A stretch of 8,059 bases of DNA from an uncultured Bacilli bacterium (GTDB taxonomy: Bacteria > Bacillota_I > Bacilli_A > RF39 > UBA660): contig CANQFH010000049.1 in the NCBI GenBank assembly GCA_947598425.1, positions 1-8,059 on the forward strand. The letters are read 5' to 3'. The notes under the pieces are model-generated. The model searched no databases. It saw only the letters and a program-made list of their open reading frames with translations, and had not been told where the DNA came from. Below are positions 6,370 to 8,059 of the stretch, piece by piece. Positions within the stretch are counted from its first letter, which is position 1. Each line of letters begins with the position of its first letter. The translations under genes and the position numbers were made by a program.

Positions 6370-6376
6370 TTTTATT

Positions 6377-6382
6377 CCTCCT
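6377..6382 (-). promoter_or_regulatory. Ribosome binding site deciding the sepF start
   Basis: A perfect AGGAGG on the minus strand, 7 bases before ATG 6369, excludes the in-frame ATG at 6405 as the main start. Confidence 0.85.
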
Positions 6383-6395
6383 AGATTACTATTTA

Positions 6396-6424
6396 ATTCT
6401 ATCAAATAAATATTATTTTTACAA
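6396..6424 (-). promoter_or_regulatory. Putative promoter of sepF-divIVA
   Basis: Minus-strand TTGTAA (6419-6424, 4 of 6), a 17-base spacer, then TAGAAT (6396-6401, 5 of 6) preceded by TGA, giving an extended -10 (TG-A-TAGAAT). The -35 box includes the glyS stop codon. The start would be near 6389, leaving a leader of about 20 bases with the AGGAGG site. I see no terminator between glyS and this promoter, so some read-through from glyS is likely. Confidence 0.5.
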
Positions 6425-7789
6425 GACTATTTTATCTTGAATATAATCTTTTAATTCATTTAAATCTAATGTTATTTGTTCCATAGTATCTCTAAATCTA
6501 ATAGTAATTTTATTGTCATTGATAGTATTATCATCCACAGTAACTACAAAAGGAACTCCATAAACATCACATCTACGATATCTCTTACCAATACTACCAG
6601 CATCATCATATAAAACATCAAAATATTTTGTTAATTCCTTGTAAATCTCTAAAGCTTTATCATTATGGAATTTTTTAATTAAAGGTAATACTGCTACTTT
6701 ATAAGGAGCTATACTAGGTAAGAAATGCATTACTTCTCTAGTTGTTCCATCTTCTAATTCTTCTACTTCATACGAATTAAATAATATAGCTAATACTAAG
6801 CGATCTACTCCTACGGTAGACTCTATAATATAAGGAATATATCTTTCATTAGTAACAGGATCAATATATTCCATTTTTTCACCAGAATATTTTTGATGAT
6901 TAGTTAAATCAAAATCACCCCGATTATGAGTACCATTAACTTCTCCCCAACCAAAAGGGAATAAATATTCAATATCACAAGCGGCTTTAGCATAATGAGC
7001 TAATTTTTCATGATCATGATATCTTAATTTATCTTCTGGAATACCTAATGATATAAAATATTTTTTAGCATATTCTTTAAAATAATTATATAATTCATCA
7101 CTATCTTGAGGATTACAAAATGTTTGATATTCCATTTGTTCAAATTCAATAGTTCTAAAAGTAAAATTACCTGGAGTTATTTCATTACGAAATGCTTTAC
7201 CAATTTGACCAATACTAAATGGTAGATTACTTCTTGTAGTTCTTTTAACATTTAAGTAATTAACATATTCTCCTTGAGCATTTTCAGGTCTTAAATAAAC
7301 AATACTTTTATCATCTTTAATAACACCTCGATTAGTTTCAAACATTAAGTTAAACTCTCTAATATCCGTAAAATCACATTTACCACATTTAGGACACGGA
7401 ATATTATGTTCTTTAATACATTTGACCATCTCTTCTTTGCTCATTCCATCTGCATGAAGATTACTATCAAAATCATTAATTAAATTATCAGCACGATGTC
7501 TAGTTTTACAATTTTTACAATCAAGAAGTGGATCAGAGAATGAAGAAACATGACCAGATGCTACCCATACTTTAGGGTTCATTAAAATATCAGCATCTAT
7601 TTCATAAGCATTCATTCTTTGTCTTATAAAAAATGATCTCCAACTATCTTTAATATTATTTTTAAGTTTACTTCCTAAAGGACCATAATCCCATGTATTT
7701 GCAAGTCCTCCATAAATATCACTACCTTGATAAATATAACCATATGTTTTACAAACATTGACCATATCATCCATTGTTATTTTTTCCAT
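6419..7789 (-). CDS. glyS: Glycyl-tRNA synthetase, homodimeric class II type
   Basis: 456 residues from ATG 7789; charges tRNA-Gly with glycine in the cytoplasm. It is the single-chain alpha2 form, also named glyQS, not the alpha2-beta2 form. Class II marks: motif 2 FRNEITPGNFTFRTIEFEQM (200-219) with R201, and motif 3 VGVDRLVLA (326-334). An insertion carries C91-x-x-C94 and C132-x-x-C135, which could bind zinc as in several GlyRS of this type. The anticodon-binding domain fills about 365-450 (APYKVAVLPL onward, then GSIGKRYRRCDVYGVP). The frame stays open to an ATG at 7855, but those 22 extra residues are the T-box antiterminator read as protein; AGGAGG at 7796-7801 lies 6 bases before ATG 7789 and decides the start. 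Expression should rise when uncharged tRNA-Gly accumulates, through the leader upstream. Confidence 0.97.
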   Translation of the reverse strand: MEKITMDDMVNVCKTYGYIYQGSDIYGGLANTWDYGPLGSKLKNNIKDSWRSFFIRQRMNAYEIDADILMNPKVWVASGHVSSFSDPLLDCKNCKTRHRADNLINDFDSNLHADGMSKEEMVKCIKEHNIPCPKCGKCDFTDIREFNLMFETNRGVIKDDKSIVYLRPENAQGEYVNYLNVKRTTRSNLPFSIGQIGKAFRNEITPGNFTFRTIEFEQMEYQTFCNPQDSDELYNYFKEYAKKYFISLGIPEDKLRYHDHEKLAHYAKAACDIEYLFPFGWGEVNGTHNRGDFDLTNHQKYSGEKMEYIDPVTNERYIPYIIESTVGVDRLVLAILFNSYEVEELEDGTTREVMHFLPSIAPYKVAVLPLIKKFHNDKALEIYKELTKYFDVLYDDAGSIGKRYRRCDVYGVPFVVTVDDNTINDNKITIRFRDTMEQITLDLNELKDYIQDKIVL

Positions 7790-7795
7790 ACCTAT

Positions 7796-7801
7796 CCTCC
7801 T
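7796..7801 (-). promoter_or_regulatory. Ribosome binding site deciding the glyS start
   Basis: AGGAGG on the minus strand, 6 bases before ATG 7789 and directly behind the terminator's U-tract. It excludes the longer in-frame start at 7855, which lies inside the T-box. Confidence 0.9.
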
Positions 7802-7873
7802 AAAATAAAAAACTTCTAAAAATAATTGTAAGGACGAGTATTCCCGCGGTTCCACCTTACTTATTTCTAGAAG
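7801..7873 (-). terminator. T-box leader terminator upstream of glyS
   Basis: In minus-strand RNA the 13 bases at 7873-7861 pair fully (one G-U) with 7825-7813; after a 2-base bulge the GUAAGG/CCUUAC helix of the antiterminator continues the stem. UUUUUUAUUUUA (7812-7801) follows. A long helix directly followed by a U-tract is a textbook intrinsic terminator, but here the antiterminator sits inside its apex. Confidence 0.7.
7828..7860 (-). promoter_or_regulatory. T-box antiterminator (conserved T-box sequence)
   Basis: Minus-strand AAGGTGGAACCGCGGG matches the T-box consensus closely. The fold is complete: helix A1 GUAAGG (7860-7855) with CCUUAC (7833-7828); bulge UGGAACC (7854-7848), whose UGGA pairs with the tRNA acceptor end; helix A2 GCGGG (7847-7843) with CUCGU (7838-7834) around loop AAUA. 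In UGGN the variable base is A, pairing with a U discriminator as expected for tRNA-Gly. That supports glycine as the effector, in line with the downstream gene. Confidence 0.93.
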
Positions 7874-8020
7874 AAATCTCTTAATCTTATATAGCTGTTA
7901 GTTTTCCACACCGTCATCGCTTTTATCAAAATATATTATATATTATCTATTTTATTTTATCAACTAATTTAGCTAATTTTTTACGGGAATTTATCAGTTT
8001 TGAAATATAAAAATTGTGCA

Positions 8021-8038
8021 AACCATTATAAAATGGTT
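8021..8038. repeat. Inverted repeat overlapping the glyS -10 box
   Basis: AACCATT and AATGGTT are perfect 7-base arms around 4 bases, covering TATAAT completely. The shape would suit a repressor operator. On the plus strand the repeat is followed by A then seven Ts, so it could also act as a terminator for plus-strand RNA, but no plus-strand gene is visible here. Confidence 0.5.
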
Positions 8039-8051
8039 ATTTTTTTGTCAA
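8025..8051 (-). promoter_or_regulatory. Promoter of the glyS T-box leader
   Basis: Minus-strand TTGACA (8046-8051, perfect), a 15-base spacer and TATAAT (8025-8030, perfect). The spacer is two bases shorter than optimal. The start would be near 8018, giving a full-length T-box leader. A 7-bp inverted repeat overlaps the -10 box. Confidence 0.65.
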
Positions 8052-8059
8052 ATTTTTGA

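Larger units (their letters stand above)
7790..8018 (-). ncRNA. T-box riboswitch leader of glyS (tRNA-Gly sensor)
   Basis: About 230 bases from the predicted start to the glyS ATG, a normal T-box length. The antiterminator end is certain. A stem I of about 103 bases can be drafted: CUG (7997-7995) with CAG (7897-7895), UUCC (7989-7986) with GGAA (7907-7904), CGU (7985-7983) with ACG (7914-7912). A GGU glycine triplet lies at 7912-7910 on the 3' side. The interior of this stem (about 7920-7980) is almost all A and U and I cannot place the AG bulge or distal loop. A small hairpin AUUUC/GAAAU (7877-7863) could serve as stem III. Only the core is firm; stem I and specifier are tentative. Confidence 0.8.

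Noticed and set aside
6370..6405. 12-residue N-terminal extension of SepF
   Set aside because: It contains the AGGAGG site and covers the predicted promoter; ATG 6369 begins the expected membrane-binding helix.
7790..7855. 22-residue N-terminal extension of GlyRS
   Set aside because: These codons are the T-box antiterminator and terminator read as protein; the perfect AGGAGG before ATG 7789 shows the true start.
8021..8047. Plus-strand intrinsic terminator (hairpin followed by seven Ts)
   Set aside because: No plus-strand gene leads into it and it coincides with a well-formed minus-strand promoter, so I list it as a promoter dyad instead.
1..8059. Reassigned TGA codon as in Mycoplasma
   Set aside because: No frame is broken by TGA, the tryptophan codons checked are TGG and all proteins are full length with the standard bacterial code; the lack of TGA stops among seven is too few to mean anything.
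1..8059. CRISPR array, defence island, toxin-antitoxin or biosynthetic cluster
   Set aside because: No spaced direct repeats and no such genes are visible; nearly all the sequence is accounted for by housekeeping genes and short regulatory gaps.

Overview
The window is a very AT-rich bacterial chromosome segment in which every supported gene lies on the minus strand, so transcription runs from high to low coordinates. It looks like a low-GC Firmicutes/Bacilli-type genome, possibly one of the uncultured lineages close to Mycoplasmatota. The basis is AGGAGG-type ribosome sites, a T-box leader, a homodimeric glycyl-tRNA synthetase, SepF plus a DivIVA-like protein, and a tRNA with an encoded CCA. 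SepF and DivIVA point to a dividing, probably walled cell. Of the seven visible stop codons six are TAA, one is TAG and none is TGA. The tryptophan codons checked are TGG, so nothing suggests TGA reassignment. Placement below this level is inference.

Reading in the direction of transcription: (1) 8059-7790 is a T-box leader with its own promoter. It controls (2) glyS (7789-6419). (3) sepF and a divIVA-like gene (6369-5507) follow, with their own promoter and an AU-only terminator. (4) cdsA and rseP (5421-3554) form a tightly coupled pair for membrane lipid synthesis and intramembrane proteolysis. It has its own promoter and a good intrinsic terminator that starts in the rseP stop codon. (5) A 5-formyltetrahydrofolate cyclo-ligase gene (3495-2977), tRNA-Arg(CCG) (2961-2885) and a short M3-type zinc peptidase gene (2866-1832) are packed with gaps of 15 and 18 bases, and end at an intrinsic terminator. 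(6) pcrA (1715 to the window edge) encodes the UvrD/PcrA DNA helicase and lacks its C-terminal part here. There is no gene-free stretch longer than 300 bases.

Most of the window is housekeeping. The cluster is rearranged relative to the usual Firmicutes orders: sepF and divIVA lack ylmG and ylmH between them, and cdsA and rseP lack dxr between them. The least ordinary items are the compact M3-like peptidase placed directly behind a tRNA, promoter boxes that would start RNA at or next to the mature 5' end of the tRNA and at the ATG of the cyclo-ligase gene, and a T-box whose antiterminator is nested inside its own terminator helix rather than competing with it. I see no mobile element, CRISPR array, defence system or secondary-metabolite cluster.
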